This document shows positions 22,060 to 32,835 of a stretch of DNA of 64,000 nucleotides, in pieces; the first letter of the stretch is position 1; every line of letters begins with the position of its first letter. Location of the stretch: assembly GCF_902459465.1 (NCBI RefSeq), contig NC_047081.1, positions 11,065,857 to 11,129,856 on the forward strand. The letters are read 5' to 3'. Origin of the DNA: Asterias rubens. Its lineage: Eukaryota > Echinodermata > Asteroidea > Forcipulatida > Asteriidae. Below the pieces are notes generated by a model. That model was not told the origin of the DNA. It saw nothing but the letters and a program-made list of their open reading frames with translations, and did not search any database. Both the position numbers and the translations under genes were made by a program.

Positions 22060-25000
22060 GTTGTCTGACAGCTTGAGACGAGTAGTCCTGGTATAATAGG
22101 GTAGCGCAGCTGATGGGTATAGTAACACTGGGGGGTATACAGCAATACTCTTAGCTGTACGATACAACAGCTGAAGGTGCAGCAATGGGTTCGACCTCGA
22201 CACGTCACACTTGTTACAACGGTTCTAGCATAATTAAGGTAGCCCCACCCCCCCCCCCCCCAATATGCCCTGAGGGCAGGCTTGTTTGAGTGTGGTTCAA
22301 TATTTAACAGACAATCATAGCATACAGTGCAAAATGCTAACAAAAACAGTTTTAGAAACTAATTTAGAAGTGTCACCTCTTTTTGCACTCAAAGCACTGT
22401 ACTTTTTTTACCCACTTCTTAAAGTATGTGGGAGGTCCCAGTGCCCATTACTCTCCTTCCAAAAGGAAAAAATGTCCCTGTACCTCTAAGCAAAACAGAC
22501 TATCTTGTTGAGCTCTCGAAATCGGTCTAATATCTCGAGGGCCTTTAAAAGAATTCAAAATTAGGCACTCTCGTTTTCTCCCTGTTTAGTGGGTGCACCC
22601 TTGGGCAACGCCCCGCCCCCCCCCCCCAATTGATGTAAGTGCCCCGCCCCAATTCGAAGGCTGGATTTTTGAGCTTGAATACCGTATTTGATCGAAAACG
22701 GCAACAAATTAGTGATCTTTGCTGAATCAATTCTCCGGTCCTTTTCATTTACCGTAATTTTCAGTAATTTCTGCATAGGCCTAATGAAATGTTGCACTCT
22801 CAGCATCGGTTTGTTTTGATTTGTAAATATAGTTATTTGTAAAGAAATCATCGTTTGTGGACAGTCAAGAAACTTCAATCAAGCAATCGATTTCAATCAG
22901 TCGATATGTCCACCAATCAATCAATCAAGCTGTGTGCTTTTATGCAACACTGCATCTATGAAGTTCCGTTAATTTCCAAGTCACTCCGTTCCGATTAACA
23001 TACTGTTCTCAACAACATTGTTCGTTGCCCAATTAATTATTTGTTTTGTAAATTCTCTACATTTTGTGTATGATACCAAGATTGATAAAAAAGACAAAAG
23101 GAAAATCGACAAATCAATCCATCAACCGTAGTCTTCCAATCAATTACTCAATTTGGTAAATGAATCTATACCAATAATTAATCACGAATCAATCTATTTA
23201 TCCACCGACCCATCAATCAATATTTTATTCTCTATTCAATTAACCAGTCACCGATCAAGTACTAAATCAATCGATAAACATACAAATCAGTTGAAAGATT
23301 TACAAAATTAAAATTAAAATGCATTCTTCTATGCAACATTCTTTCCTTAAATTAGAAGCAAAGAAATTGGAGAGAAAAAAGTCAGTGCACCACAAACAAA
23401 AATGAAATGATTTTGTTAAAATTATGTGCACAATCGCGGGAAATCCTTTCAACTTTCTGGAAAAAAATGAACTAAAATACAATGTTCATATTTAGACATT
23501 TGAATATTATTTACATTTTTAAAGTATTTTGTTTCAGAATTCAGATACAAGCATGCTATGATGAAACTTCAAAGTTAGTTTGCAAAATATTAAATTTTGG
23601 GATTTTCAGCGTATTTTTATGTTAACTTGGTTGATTTATGTTGTTTGTTAAAGTCACCTGGAAATATAAAAAAAATTCTTTCAAACATAAGAGTATAATG
23701 CTTACGAACAATAAAACAATTTTTTTAGTAATTGTTTGTCACGATTTATATGTTTAAAAAATATATAAAGTTGTTTGGGGCTGACTCCGCCTACCCCTTT
23801 TGTGACGTCAATCGAGGCAGACTTTGCCTGCAATGCGTATAGTAAACCCACGTGCAAAGTACATGTACGTCCAAGTCGTGAGTTGGTACATTTCAAAAAG
23901 TGTTTTTCTGCGTTCAGCAGCAATACACCCGGTCGGCATTGCCGGAATTTTTTTTTTTTTTTGAAACGTACAAACTCACGATTTGGTCCGTACATGTACT
24001 TTGCAATTGTGTTTACTCTACGCATTACAGGCAAAGTGTGCCTCGATTGACGTCACGAACAGCGCACTTTCGGGTCGGGGTCTACTCTTACATTTGTAAA
24101 TAACATAAGAACTGATTTTTTAAAACCTTAGTTAACTGTTTATTCACATTCCACTCATCAAAACACATATATTAGTGACAAAAGCTTTATTTTGAAAAAA
24201 TACCACTTCCAGGTGACTTTAAGCTTGACCTGGGATCGAGCATGACATACCTGTAACAATCGGAGCCCATCCAACAGGTTGGAGTAACTTTAATACGTCT
24301 GCTCATCTATTAAAAGGTCATTGTTTTAAAATTACTTCTGCATATTTTGAAGCTCCTGGTTAGTCCAGGATTATTTAACAATAGTGGTTTTCGACGCACT
24401 CGTTTGGCAAAAAGAAAACATTTATTTCGTAAGTGAAATATTTATTTGTTGTTCTAAAACCGTCGTTTCCATTGAAAAACCTCACAGTCTATGGGGAACA
24501 TTTGTAAGGGGTGCAAAAGACCAGAGTAAAGAACTTAAAGGAACATTACAGAATTTGTTTTTGCTGACAAAACAGTTGCTGCAGTGTAAGCACTTTATGT
24601 AAGCCACCATATAGCTCCATGCATAAACTGACAAACCTGTAGAAGTTTGAGATCGATCGGCCGTCTAGCTCACGAGAGAATAGTGAAAAACCGATTACAT
24701 ATTTTGCATTGCATCGATGCCAAATTAAAAATGAATAAAACGCTCACTGAGCGATAAACTCCAAACGCGAAGTTAGATTATTTATTTCTCATCAACTATG
24801 ACATTTCAGACAGAAATTTTTCAAGGGATGTTTTCTACTGTCATCATCATTAGACCGTGTAAGTTTTAAGTAAATCCGCGATCTTTACGAATTTTGTTCC
24901 TTACCAATTCTGTAACGTTCCTGTAATATTATTAGCCCATGCCTGACTTAACTTCAACTTGCTTCCCCCTGCTAGTGGAATAACATGCTACAAAAACCAC

Positions 25001-25594
25001 ATGACTCACAGATTACAGAACTAGGTTTCATTCAGCTTAAACGCCACGTTATTTACATATTATACAAAAATTGAGGGAATTTTTTTAACTTTTTTACAGC
25101 GTTTTAGGTAGGACTTTTGAGGTGGCCAAGAATAGTTGAGGTGGCATTTTTGTTAAATCAGTTGATTTTCAACAGTAAATCTGAACGCCTTAAACAAACA
25201 CTGGAAAGTAGGTTAGTATTTACAGTCTTAGCAAAAACCAGCCCATCAAATTATGCAACCTTTATCCAGGCCTTCCAAAATTTTAAGATTAAGGATACAT
25301 TTCAGTTTCAAGACTTATTGTCGGTTGGAGTGGAGCAAGAAACTTATTTTTGGCATCAGGCCTCGATTTCACAAAATACTGAGAATCTTCTTAAAGATGA
25401 GTTGTCATAATTGCCATAGTAATTTGTATAGTGACATCACAATTTACTTAGCAATGAAGACTTATACACAGTAAAGATCAATCTTAGCTCTTTGCGAAAT
25501 CAATCCAAGGAAACCTTGAACATAATTAATTTCTTTGGAGCTTTCAAAGGGTGGAAAGTAGGGAAGATTTAAAGAAAGTTTTGTTAAAGTCTCC
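22060..25594. other. Gene-free stretch between GST-B and the 504-aa gene
   Basis: From 22060 to 23292 it is the end of duplication copy 2, including the GST-B 5' flank and ATCA-rich repeats. After that come a TTAA-flanked inverted-repeat element (23652-24218) and AT-rich unique sequence. I find no convincing exon; open frames here are short and unconserved in appearance. Confidence 0.55.
23652..24218. mobile_element. TTAA-flanked MITE (piggyBac-like ends)
   Basis: TTAA occurs on both sides (23648-23651 and 24219-24222). The ends AGTCACCTGGAA and TTCCAGGTGACT are inverted complements. Inside, a second long inverted repeat pairs TGACGTCAATCGAGGCAGAC...GTACATGTAC (about 23800-23870) with its complement (about 23985-24055). 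There is no transposase. The TTAA target and short ends are what piggyBac-type elements leave, hence the inference. Confidence 0.7.
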
Positions 25595-27109
25595 TCATTC
25601 AGTCATCTCCTCAAGCAACTGGCTGGCCTGAGCCGCTTCCTGTTCAACCGGTCTCCAAGATACTGGACGCTTTTTGTTCTTCTTCTCTCTGCGCATTGCT
25701 GCCCAAGCCCGCTTCCGCTCTGACCACTCCCCTTTCTTAATGATCTGGCGTTTTTCTGACATCAAGCTGACAATCTTGTCCTGCAGATCTCCAATGTGCA
25801 AGTCGAGCTGCTCAGCTCGTTCGTGCCATTCCGATATCACAAGCTTCGTCTTCTCGCTTGTGATGAGGGCCACCTGTTCCTTCAAAGTATTCACCGTGAT
25901 GTCAATTTCTGCCATGCGGTTTTCCCGCACCTTCTTTGTTTGATGCTTCTCTCTTTTGAAACCACCTGGCTGGAACAACTTGCTTCTTGTTTGGTTACAG
26001 CGAGTGTACTTGTAGCCGCTGTAGTACAGCCTCTTCTGAGCTTCAGTGTAGAGCTCGCCTCTTTTATCTAACAGGTGGGGCTTCTCCAAAGCAACCCTGA
26101 ATGCCATCTCGTTCATTTTAGTATGGTAGCTTGTTAGGTTCATATTCCCGTTCCGACCGAATATCCTGGAGACCTTTTTCAGTTCTGCCAAATCAACTCC
26201 TGCCTCGTTTAAGTCTTCCAGGGGATTGTCCTCCACCAGGGTTCCCCGTTCAAGCAATACAAACTCCTGGTTGACAGCTTCATGGGTTGGAGAGGAAGCG
26301 GAAGTCAGCTCACGCCTCTCATCTTCGATCATGGTGTCCACAAGGGCTTCCAAATTAGCAACGACCTGGGAGGAGTCATCCGCCCTGTCATTTACCTGTT
26401 CGCTGGAACTTTGCTCTGGTGGTTGAGACCCTGGTTGGTCATCCTGTTGTGTCTCAGATGGACCAGCCTCATCGCAAGTTTGTGCACTTTGCGACTGCTC
26501 ATTTGAAGTATTCTCTCTCACCACGACCACCTCAACTGCATGGACTACTTTCGGTGTTTTGGCCACCCTTTTTGTTGAGTACTTGTAGCCGCTCTGAGTC
26601 AGTGCTTCACGGGACAATTTCAGCAGCTTTCCCTTGTCTTGAAGAAGCTCTGGATGTTCCAAAGCAATCTTGTGGGCCCACTCGTTGACTCCCTTGTGGT
26701 ATTTGGAGACATTTTTCTTGAAGATTTGCGACGCAAGTTTCACTTCTTGGTTGGTCATACAAGTGCGCTTGTTGAAGAGTGAGGGATCGGCTCTCAACCT
26801 TCCGATCACTGTTGGAGATATGTCGTTGGGAGATGTTATCTCCGACTTAATTGCTCTCTGTGGACTTCTGTAATGGAATTCATACTTTTCTTTGGCTACA
26901 ACCTTGTGACCTTTGTCCACATCGACAAACTCCTCAAAGTCGTTAGAGTAGACCATGAAGCGGTCCAGGGTGGCATTGCCAACAGGGTACAACTTCTTGG
27001 CTTGTTCTTGGATGTCTTTGACATTCTTGACCTTCACTGCCTTCTTCAGCTTGTTTTGGTCATCGAGAAAGATGGAAACGAGAATCAAATGCTTTGCCAT
27101 CTTTTGCAT
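25595..27109 (-). CDS. Unrecognised 504-aa protein with duplicated SGYKY module and coiled coil
   Basis: One uninterrupted coding exon. A 3' splice site (TTTATCACAG) sits about 7 bases before the ATG, implying a non-coding first exon upstream. Residues 5-80 (MAKHLILVSIFLDDQNKLKK, then a helix and FMVYSNDFEEFVDVD) look like a beta-grasp fold of CIDE-N/PB1 type; this is inference from pattern only. Residues about 122-182 and 308-376 are two copies of one module: aromatic F/Y near the start, NE.A..(I/V)ALE.P.LL..(K/R)G.L, then SGYKY. A Ser/Gln/Asp-rich linker (198-300) separates them. Residues 393-455 form heptad-like coiled coil, followed by a Lys/Arg-rich stretch (456-485). A nuclear or scaffolding role is possible but unproven. 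The 470-aa gene at 30291-31703 is its paralogue. Start may be Met4. Confidence 0.85.
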   Translation of the reverse strand: MQKMAKHLILVSIFLDDQNKLKKAVKVKNVKDIQEQAKKLYPVGNATLDRFMVYSNDFEEFVDVDKGHKVVAKEKYEFHYRSPQRAIKSEITSPNDISPTVIGRLRADPSLFNKRTCMTNQEVKLASQIFKKNVSKYHKGVNEWAHKIALEHPELLQDKGKLLKLSREALTQSGYKYSTKRVAKTPKVVHAVEVVVVRENTSNEQSQSAQTCDEAGPSETQQDDQPGSQPPEQSSSEQVNDRADDSSQVVANLEALVDTMIEDERRELTSASSPTHEAVNQEFVLLERGTLVEDNPLEDLNEAGVDLAELKKVSRIFGRNGNMNLTSYHTKMNEMAFRVALEKPHLLDKRGELYTEAQKRLYYSGYKYTRCNQTRSKLFQPGGFKREKHQTKKVRENRMAEIDITVNTLKEQVALITSEKTKLVISEWHERAEQLDLHIGDLQDKIVSLMSEKRQIIKKGEWSERKRAWAAMRREKKNKKRPVSWRPVEQEAAQASQLLEEMTE

Positions 27110-27237
27110 GTAATTCCTGTGATAAACAAATAATTATAAAATTAATGGGGGGGTTTTTGGTCAAAGGACGAAACTATTCAAACATGGAGGAAGGCAGACA
27201 CTGACACAGCAATCAGTGACCCCCCTCCCCCCCCCCC

Positions 27238-27270
<33 letters not shown>

Positions 27271-30200
27271 CAATTATCCAGAACAAAATGGATACACCAA
27301 TTGATGGCCATCATGCATGCCATCAATTGATGTCTTTACTCAATTAAGTTTCAAAATTAATACTTCATAAAAACTTGAATTGTTCATAACGTGGCATAGC
27401 TTATATAACAAAATGTGGATTATATAAGCCTTTCTTGCATCGCATTAATATAATGGCAGAAAAAATACCGAAGTTGCAAAGTCTTTTTTATTTACTAACA
27501 ATTTTAACACTAACATTCAATAAAACAACAAGTGTTCAATTGCAATAAAAAAAATCTCCTTTTGGCTTAAACTTTACAGCATGAAATTCAGTGCTGCAGC
27601 TGTTGTATAAAACTGAACCACTAACACAGTGGACTGGAGACGAGTCGAGTACCGTCAAAAAATACAGTGGTACACTGGTGGTAGTGCAGTCAATTTCATA
27701 AAAATTGTGGCGATCCAAAATTGTCATAAAAAAGTGTTGTGAATGTGATAACAAATTAAGTTGACAATGAAAATGTATATTTCCCCTACTTTTAATCAAA
27801 AAAGAAAATTGCTGAAGCTTTTGACAAGTTTCTCTTCCTGTCGACAACCATGGTCCAGAAAAGTTTTTAATAATTATTTATAATAAATAAACCAACACAT
27901 CTATTAATTTCAAACATGCTGTAATTTGTAAAATGTAATTCAAATATTAATGAGTCAAACATGTCCGGAGCTGGATCTGCAAGCAATCTTCAAATGTCTT
28001 AAATCTTATCTTGAAATCGGTCATAAATTTGGCTTTTTAAAAACTTATATCATTTGTTCGTTGATTGAGTAGAAAACCGTGATAAACTTCTTCTCGCATG
28101 GATCAAAGAACAACTCAACACTAAAACTTTATTACTCAAAAGGCCGCATTTGAACCAAAACGTACGACATTTGTTTCCATGTGTTGTGATTGACGCACCT
28201 TTGCCCCGTCTTTGCTATAGCATGACCGTCATTGGGTCACATTTTGCGTCATTTTATGGACGCCATCTTTCCAAAGAAAAAATACAGGTTTAGAATGAAG
28301 AAAACGAGATAGAAAACGAACAGAAAGTATCTATGCCTCGCCGCATTTACCTACCTGTAATACACACTCTTAACAGAAAAGCCTTTTCGTCAAATAAGTG
28401 CCTCAAAAAACGTTAAATTGCGAGAAAACCAAAACCTTTTCAAACGTCATTGGGACTCAAAGCATGGTACCTGACTTTCTGTGCGTTGATAATACATTTG
28501 AAGTCAGGGATGTAGACTAGTATTAATATCAGACGATAGAGGTCGCTATTTATCATTCACTGTATTTTTTAGGGGTTACGTGTAGGGGGAGGATGTACAT
28601 GTTAATGTTTCTGTATAAAATAGTAATGCTGCATGGAGGAAGGATGAAGTCAGGTTTGTTAGGGAAATGAACTTTGATCCTTTTTTTTTGGGGGGGGGGG
28701 GCACCCACAAACCTTCCCTATCCCTGCCATATTGGGTACGGTATGATGTTAGAAGTTTTGAATCAAGCATTTTTTTTTAGATGGCCAGAGTTTGAAGCTT
28801 GGGTTATTAGTCTTGTGAACCTAATTAATAACTAGACAGTTCAATTAGACATGGGTGCAGGGGATTTAGCTCTATAGTACAGGACAACAAAGCATTTCCA
28901 GAAAACCAAGCCCCCCCCCCCCCCTTAGTTGATTATCAAATAATTTGTTTACATTATTTTTTAAAGTGAGGTCAGAGACTTGTAACTTGTCCCGACTTTC
29001 AAGACTTCATTATCTCTTGGGAACATGAGTGCACAAAATTCAATTCATTCTTGATGAATTAGAATCTCAATGATAATTTATAAAATAAGGACTTTCTTCT
29101 AAGACGAAGTTAGAGAATTTAAATTTCTTCCCCATTTTCATAAGGACTTTATCTATTGGAACTCCCCCCGCCCCCCCCCCCCCAAAAAAAAAAAGCCCTT
29201 ACCCCTCCCTGACAAAAGGAAGAAAAAAATCACACATTAGACAAGAATCATGACAAGGAAACTACATGTACTTTAGAATCTTTAAATGTATTTCTACATT
29301 CTAAAACGTCAAACAGTCAACTCTGATCTGGTCTGTGCATTGCTTTCTTTTGACAAAATCTACAAAGTTTTCACCTACGAAATGTTTAACTTTGAAAGGC
29401 AAAGCATACCTTTGGTTTTTGAAAACGTTCAATTGTTGTGATCTTATATATAAATGCAAAATAATGTACAGTTAAACTAACATATAAAAAATCATTTCAA
29501 AGGATGGTCGCGGAGAAAATTAGGTAGAAAGAAAATCTCTTTTAGGAATAACCAATCTGAGTGTGAGAAATGTTAGCGCGGTAGCGCTTCTTATAAATAA
29601 TAGTGTCAGGCACAAAAAGTGCAAGACGAGGCCAAGTCTGGTGGTCTTGTTTTTTTCTCTTCAATTCAACATCTTTGTCTCAAAATAATGATGTTCAAAT
29701 GTTGAGTTTGAGTCTCACAAATATCTTTCAATCCTGCTGAGTACTGCCTTAAAACAGAAAACATCAATCTTATCTTGTTCAAATAAAACAGTGACGATAA
29801 TAAAACTGTTTTATCATTTTGATTCTATTCTCTTCTAATTTTGATTTCGGTCTTGTAAATAAGATCACGATCCAGTAAAGATTCTGAGTTACAAGTCCTG
29901 TGGTCTTGTGGATTTGGATTCCCCTTTGAGAAGTTCAAGCCCTAAATAAATTTAATTTGTATGCATATTTAATTGTATACTTTCTTTTTACAGGGATAAA
30001 GAAAATTACTTTGGTTTCATCACCCTTACACATAATTATTATGTGTACGTGTATTTGATAAGCAATTACTCATTACTTTCCCCGAGTTCTGTGAACAAAA
30101 ATCACCGGCATATTACTCGGTTGGGATTCATTCAAAATTCTTATCTTATTAGTAACGTTGATATCAAAATGTTGCTCTTGTTTTAGTGAACGTACTGAGG

Positions 30201-30290
30201 CACTGATGTGACAAAGGGTCTAGAGAATTATGAGTCTCAGGTGGTCAAGAAACTTCATCGCTCACACAATGTCATGTAAAACCCAAGATG
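27110..30290. other. Spacer between the two paralogous genes
   Basis: No coding sequence is supported. It contains C/A homopolymer runs at 27224-27264, poly-G/C runs near 28690, 28913 and 29170, and AT-rich unique DNA. The minus-strand sequence at about 28355 (ATTACAG|GTAGGTAAAT) is a good donor and could end the non-coding first exon of the 504-aa gene. The likely promoter is then about 28360-28560, which contains an AGAGGTCGCTATTT motif shared with the paralogue's upstream region. Confidence 0.5.
28355..28560 (-). promoter_or_regulatory. Putative first exon and promoter of the 504-aa gene
   Basis: A donor consensus at 28355 and an upstream block around 28475-28555 resemble the arrangement at 32637 and 32745-32835 upstream of the 470-aa paralogue. 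Shared words on the plus strand are CCTGACT, TGAAGTC and AGAGGTCGCTATTT, in the same order and similar spacing. This is an inference from paralogue comparison, with no transcript evidence. Confidence 0.35.
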
Positions 30291-31703
30291 TCAGGTTTCC
30301 GATAGGGTTTCCGAGTCACCTTGTTCTGCAGCAATGCTCCTCGGGCGCTTCCATTTCTCCCTGTACTGGAGTTCCCAAGCCCACCTCCGTTTCATCGCTT
30401 CACCTTTCTTGGTATGACCGCGTTTTTCCCCCTCCAAAACGACAATCTTTTCCTGCAGCTCGTCGATCTGCTTGTTGAACTGCTCCGCTCGGTCCTGCCA
30501 CTCGACCTTTGACCTCTCAGCGGTGATGAGTGCCACCTGCTCTTTCAGAATGGTCACCTTAACTTCGATATCTGCGATGCGATTCGCTCGCTCTTTCTTT
30601 GACATTGTCTTGTTATCCTTCTCGATGCCGCCACCCGGTAGGAACAACTTGCTTCTTGTTTGGTTAGATCGGGTGTACCTGTAGCCGCTGTAGTACAGCC
30701 TCTTCTGAGCCTCTCGAAAGAGCTTGCCTCTTTCACCCAACAAGCTCGGATCCTCCAAGGCGGCCTTGAATGCCATCTCGTTCATTGCAAGTTGGTAGCT
30801 GGTCATTTGAAAACTCTTCTCCCGTCCGAATACCATGGTGGCCTTTCTCAGTGCTGCCATATCGGCACTTTCCATAATCGGGTCTGCCTGGGGATAGCAT
30901 TGCTGGGTAACACTTCTTTGGATTGGAGGAGAGATCAAGGTAGCACTTAACTTGCGTCTCTCATCTGCGACCAGTGTGTTCACGACGGCTTCTTCCGTTT
31001 TGGAAGAGTCAACACTCTGATCATTAGTCAAGTCACTTAGATTTTCCTGCGGTGTTTCTGACCCTTCTTGGTCGTTTACAGGTTGAGCCTCCGATTCCTC
31101 TGTCAGATAATAAGTTTGTAAACAGTACGAGTGCTCGCTTAGAGTATTATCTCTTGGAATCATTTCAACTTTTATATTTGCTTTTGTCTTGCTTCTTCTT
31201 GCATATTTATAACCACTCAGAGCAAGTGCCTCATTTGCCAACTTTATCAGCTTGTCCCTGTTCTTAAGAACCTGTGGATGTTCAACAGCAATGTTGCTGG
31301 CAAACTTGTTGATGCCTCTGCGGTACTTTGTGAGATTTTTCTTGTAGATTTGTGCTGCTTCCATTATTTCTTGCTTGGTCATACTCTCAACTGGTTTGGG
31401 AGGAGCGCTACTACTACCTGGTGCACCCTCAAGTTCAGGCGCTGATGATTTTTTGTTTAGACTTTTAAAATGGAGTTGATACTTTTCCTTGGCCTCTACT
31501 CTGTGGCTGTTGTCTACGTCAACATACTCTTCAAAGTCCTTACAGTAGACCATGAAGCGCTCTAAGTAGGCTCCTCCAACAGGGTACATGGTCCTCGCTT
31601 GGTCTTGGATTTCTCTGACATTTTTGACGCTTGTCTTTTTCTTCAGCTTGTTTTCATCATCCATAAAGATGGAAACGAGAATCAGATGTTTTGCCATCAT
31701 CAA
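30291..31703 (-). CDS. Unrecognised 470-aa paralogue with duplicated SGYKY module and coiled coil
   Basis: This is the paralogue of the 504-aa gene 3.2 kb away on the same strand, also a single coding exon with a 3' splice site (CCTTTCTGCAG) just before the start. The N-terminus (MMMAKHLILVSIFMDDENKL...YVDVD) matches closely. Module 1 is at about 112-170 (AVEHPQVLKNRDKLIK, SGYKYARR). Module 2 is at about 281-345 (NEMAFKAALEDPSLLGERG, YYSGYRYTRSNQTRSKLF). A coiled coil follows at 370-428 with a basic tail (431-454). Module 2 and the coiled coil are the best conserved parts; the linker (180-280) is freely diverged, as expected for disordered sequence. No enzymatic motif is seen. Start ambiguity covers three Met codons, and alignment favours the third (MAKH). 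Confidence 0.85.
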   Translation of the reverse strand: MMMAKHLILVSIFMDDENKLKKKTSVKNVREIQDQARTMYPVGGAYLERFMVYCKDFEEYVDVDNSHRVEAKEKYQLHFKSLNKKSSAPELEGAPGSSSAPPKPVESMTKQEIMEAAQIYKKNLTKYRRGINKFASNIAVEHPQVLKNRDKLIKLANEALALSGYKYARRSKTKANIKVEMIPRDNTLSEHSYCLQTYYLTEESEAQPVNDQEGSETPQENLSDLTNDQSVDSSKTEEAVVNTLVADERRKLSATLISPPIQRSVTQQCYPQADPIMESADMAALRKATMVFGREKSFQMTSYQLAMNEMAFKAALEDPSLLGERGKLFREAQKRLYYSGYRYTRSNQTRSKLFLPGGGIEKDNKTMSKKERANRIADIEVKVTILKEQVALITAERSKVEWQDRAEQFNKQIDELQEKIVVLEGEKRGHTKKGEAMKRRWAWELQYREKWKRPRSIAAEQGDSETLSET

Positions 31704-32202
31704 ACACCTGCAGAAAGGAAAGCGAGAGAAATAAATTTGAAACCAAAAGCCGTTGTTTTATTATTGCACGTATCAGTTGCAGCCAGTAAAAGAAAACTAA
31801 CATCACGACTGAGAACGAATGGTTGGACTTTTGTACAAGAACTCAGTTATTCAATTTCAAAACCTTTATTAATTCATATTAATTATTTCAAACTATTAAA
31901 ATATTGTCAGTGTACAGAACTGGAATGGAACAAAAGTACATTGGCTAAGCAAACAAAGTTCCTGTGGGTGGCCTGATTTAAAAGTCCTGTATATTTCTAC
32001 TATTTATTACTAAGTACCAAAATCCAAAACATGTCATTCGATTTTCACTTGTTTTACTGGCTTCCTTTAATTTATAATTATGATTATTTGACATGTTTGT
32101 TGAAGTTGAACGTCTTTTCATGTAAATTTTGGCAGGATCAAAATATAAGTTCAAATCAAAGTGTCGAATGTAATAATAAATAATATAATAATATTAAAAA
32201 TA

Positions 32203-32339
32203 CTGGAAAAGTTTCCGTATGGCGCCACCACTTTTTCATTCGATATTAAATAATATAGTATCAATGTCCAATAATGAGATATCCCTTTTTGTAAAAATGA
32301 GTGAAAAGGTGGTGGCGCCATACGGAAAGTTATCCAAAA
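32203..32339. mobile_element. Hairpin MITE (TTTCCGTATGGCGCCACCAC arms)
   Basis: The arms GGAAAAGTTTCCGTATGGCG and its inverted complement are about 135 bp apart. The spacer contains AATAATATAGTATC and GAGATATCCCTTTTTGTAAA, shared with 54776-54909 and 21373-21511. No open frame is present. Confidence 0.8.
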
Positions 32340-32636
32340 TACTATTTGTAAAAAGTATGGAAGGCCCATACATACTGCCAAATACGCTGGATTCCCTCAA
32401 GAAACGGTCTTCTTTGATTTTTGTAAACTTATAATATTAGTTGAGTGCTGAGACAGTGTGAGCACTGCTTCCACGAAATTGCATTGCAAATGCAAGTTCG
32501 TCGTTCCACTTTCACCGATGCGATAGCTAGCGGAACGAACCTTTTCCATATGCAAAGTTCTAGGACCGTGTGGGTATGTTTGCCCGATCATGGGGACTTG
32601 CAATTGCAACTAACAAATAATTCGCAATAATTATTT

Positions 32637-32835
32637 ACCTGTAGATTAAAATCTCCAAGAAAAACGTTTTTTTTTTCACAACAAACGAAGCGCAACCATC
32701 ATTCGAACTCTTTCTCAACTTTCGCATGAAACCTCTTCAGCTGCCCCTGACTATTTTGCTTTGCGCGTGTATTACAACAATGAAGTCTGGGGTATATACA
32801 ATAGTTTTTATCAAACAACAGAGGTCGCTATTTTT
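32637..32835 (-). promoter_or_regulatory. Putative first exon and promoter of the 470-aa gene
   Basis: The minus-strand donor TCTACAG|GTAAATAATT lies at 32637. The plus-strand words CCTGACT, TGAAGTC and AGAGGTCGCTATTT at 32747-32833 recur upstream of the 504-aa paralogue. This suggests that promoter and first exon were duplicated with the coding exon. Confidence 0.35.

Larger units (their letters stand above)
15852..23292. repeat. Tandem segmental duplication, copy 2 (7.4 kb)
   Basis: Direct repeat of 9534-15754. It contains the second terminal IVD exon (16191-16324) and GST-B (17691-22059). Extra segments absent from copy 1 are at 20268-21001 and about 21432-21899, both inside GST-B intron 1. 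These are either insertions here or deletions in copy 1. For the second, the truncated hairpin element in copy 1 shows that copy 1 is the deleted form. Confidence 0.93.

Noticed and set aside
24384-25410. Short plus-strand frames between duplication copy 2 and the 504-aa gene
   Set aside because: No domain resemblance, no codon bias and no splice context; the region is AT-rich spacer.
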